A stretch of 64,000 nt of DNA from Maridesulfovibrio sp. (GTDB lineage Bacteria; Desulfobacterota; Desulfovibrionia; Desulfovibrionales; Desulfovibrionaceae), in assembly GCF_963677005.1 (NCBI RefSeq), contig NZ_OY781616.1, positions 1,371,501 through 1,435,500 on the forward strand. Direction: 5' to 3'. Below are positions 63,169-64,000 of the stretch, one piece after another (position 1 is the first letter of the stretch; every line of letters begins with the position of its first letter). The translations under genes were made by a program, and so were the position numbers. The notes below the pieces were generated by a model, which saw only the letters and a program-made list of their open reading frames with translations, made no database searches and was not told the DNA's origin.

Positions 63169-64000
63169 ATGAAATTAAAGTCGATCAAAACGAAAATCAT
63201 TCTTATGGCTGCCTGTTGCACGATTGTTTCAGCAGCAGCGCTGATCAGTCTTCAGATCATGAATCAGAACAAAACGCAGACATTTGTCCACGAAAAGGTT
63301 GATGATCTGATTGACAAAAGCACGCAGACAAGCCTGCTGGCAATTGCCAGGGCCGAAGCGGGAGTTATTCGCTCCAAACTGGAAGTAAACCTGGATACAG
63401 CCCGGACCATAGCCAGCATTTTCAAAACATTGCGTTCGATTCCCGAATCTGAAAGGCCGAACAACCTGCGCACTGTTTTTAACGACATCCTTTTAACAGT
63501 ACTTCAGGACAACAAAGAGTTTCTCGGCACATACAGCGCATGGGAACCCGATGCCGTTGATGGCAACGATGCTGCATACGCAGGCAGAAAGGAAGACGGT
63601 TATGATGAAACAGGCCGATTCATATCTTACTGGAACAGGGATGAAAGCGGGAAAATAGCCCGTCAGGCCCTTGTCGGGTATGAAGACGACAGCCAGCATG
63701 ATAACGGCGTAAGAAAAGGCGGCTGGTATCTCTCCCCCCGTGAAACAGGAAGGGAAAACATACTTGATCCGTTTCCGTACATCGTTCAGGGAAAGAAAGA
63801 CTGGCTCACCACCATGTCCGCACCGGTCAAGATCAACGGCAAATTTCTGGGTATCGCGGGGACCGATTTACGGCTCGATTTTGTCCAGAACCTCTGCAAA
63901 AACGTGGCACGCAATATATATGGCGGAAAAGCGACCCTAAAGGTCGTGAGTAATATGGGAATAGTCGTTGCCGACAGTTCAAATGCCGGCAATGTAGGTA
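63169..64000 (+). CDS. Cache-domain chemoreceptor or sensor, 3' end missing
   Basis: An open frame from an ATG with GGGAG upstream to the window end, at least 277 residues. It starts with a short cytoplasmic segment, a membrane helix (about 8-30) and a dCache_1-type sensor region: ETGRFISYWNRDESGKI, then GGWYLSPRETGRENILDPF, then MSAPVKINGKFLGIAGTDL. Receptors of this form usually end in a methyl-accepting domain, but the C-terminal part lies outside the window, so a kinase or cyclase output cannot be excluded. Amino acid-type ligands are common for dCache_1. Confidence 0.88.
   Translation, partial: MKLKSIKTKIILMAACCTIVSAAALISLQIMNQNKTQTFVHEKVDDLIDKSTQTSLLAIARAEAGVIRSKLEVNLDTARTIASIFKTLRSIPESERPNNLRTVFNDILLTVLQDNKEFLGTYSAWEPDAVDGNDAAYAGRKEDGYDETGRFISYWNRDESGKIARQALVGYEDDSQHDNGVRKGGWYLSPRETGRENILDPFPYIVQGKKDWLTTMSAPVKINGKFLGIAGTDLRLDFVQNLCKNVARNIYGGKATLKVVSNMGIVVADSSNAGNVG

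Noticed and set aside
1-64000. CRISPR arrays, rRNA, intact tRNA genes, insertion sequences and transposases
   Set aside because: Read for spaced direct repeats, tRNA-like folds and transposase motifs; none seen apart from the tRNA-Lys 3' fragment.

Overview
The window is a gene-dense bacterial chromosome segment of roughly 50% G+C. Gene content fits a marine Desulfovibrionaceae-like sulfate reducer: an Fe-S D-lactate dehydrogenase of the Dld-II type, abundant Cache-type chemoreceptors and sensor kinases, an NDP-forming acyl-CoA synthetase, and palindromic intergenic repeats of a style I associate with Desulfovibrio. The taxonomic call is inference; no rRNA or intact tRNA is present to test it.

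Layout. 1-3052 (+): end of a PAS histidine kinase followed by a degenerate PEP-synthase-like protein. 3125-14984 (-): eight envelope genes in two transcription units. The downstream unit carries an AsmA-like protein, a large lipoprotein (DUF799/GNA1162-like, FN3, beta-helix, TPR), a SpoIID protein and a TPR membrane protein. The upstream unit carries a secreted protein, a FlgT-like protein, a TPR/SLH lipoprotein and an LPP20-like protein. 15524-18166: small genes (unknown, YajQ, STAS, YciI, an AT-rich membrane protein), ending beside a decayed 3' fragment of a tRNA-Lys(CTT) gene at 18407-18459, probably an old integration site.

18568-27581: Asp/Glu-type racemase, divergent HTH regulator, a complete Dpp/Opp peptide ABC transporter and an M20 peptidase, which look like one uptake and processing module for peptides or acylated amino acids. 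27665-29556 (-): a MarR regulator with a visible operator and a membrane protein fused to a cytidylate-kinase-like domain. 29780-34952 (-): two tandem YkvI-family transporters followed by the D-lactate dehydrogenase. 35755: a 98-residue histidine-rich protein with a HypB-type Cys motif. 36149-44650: chemoreceptor, pyruvate/indolepyruvate decarboxylase-type enzyme, a PTS EIIC-EAL fusion, a porin and a coiled-coil periplasmic protein.

45316-52854: NhaB antiporter, fused NDP-forming acyl-CoA synthetase, a small membrane protein, a COG2509 flavoprotein and a periplasmic binding protein. 53137-56110 (-): D-amino-acid transaminase, DgcA-like and DgcN-like genes, a likely D-glutamate catabolic set. 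56656-64000: a Cache-PAS chemoreceptor, a large hybrid histidine kinase and the start of a further Cache receptor running off the window. The recurring themes are D-amino acid and peptide use, environmental sensing and an uncharacterised envelope cluster.
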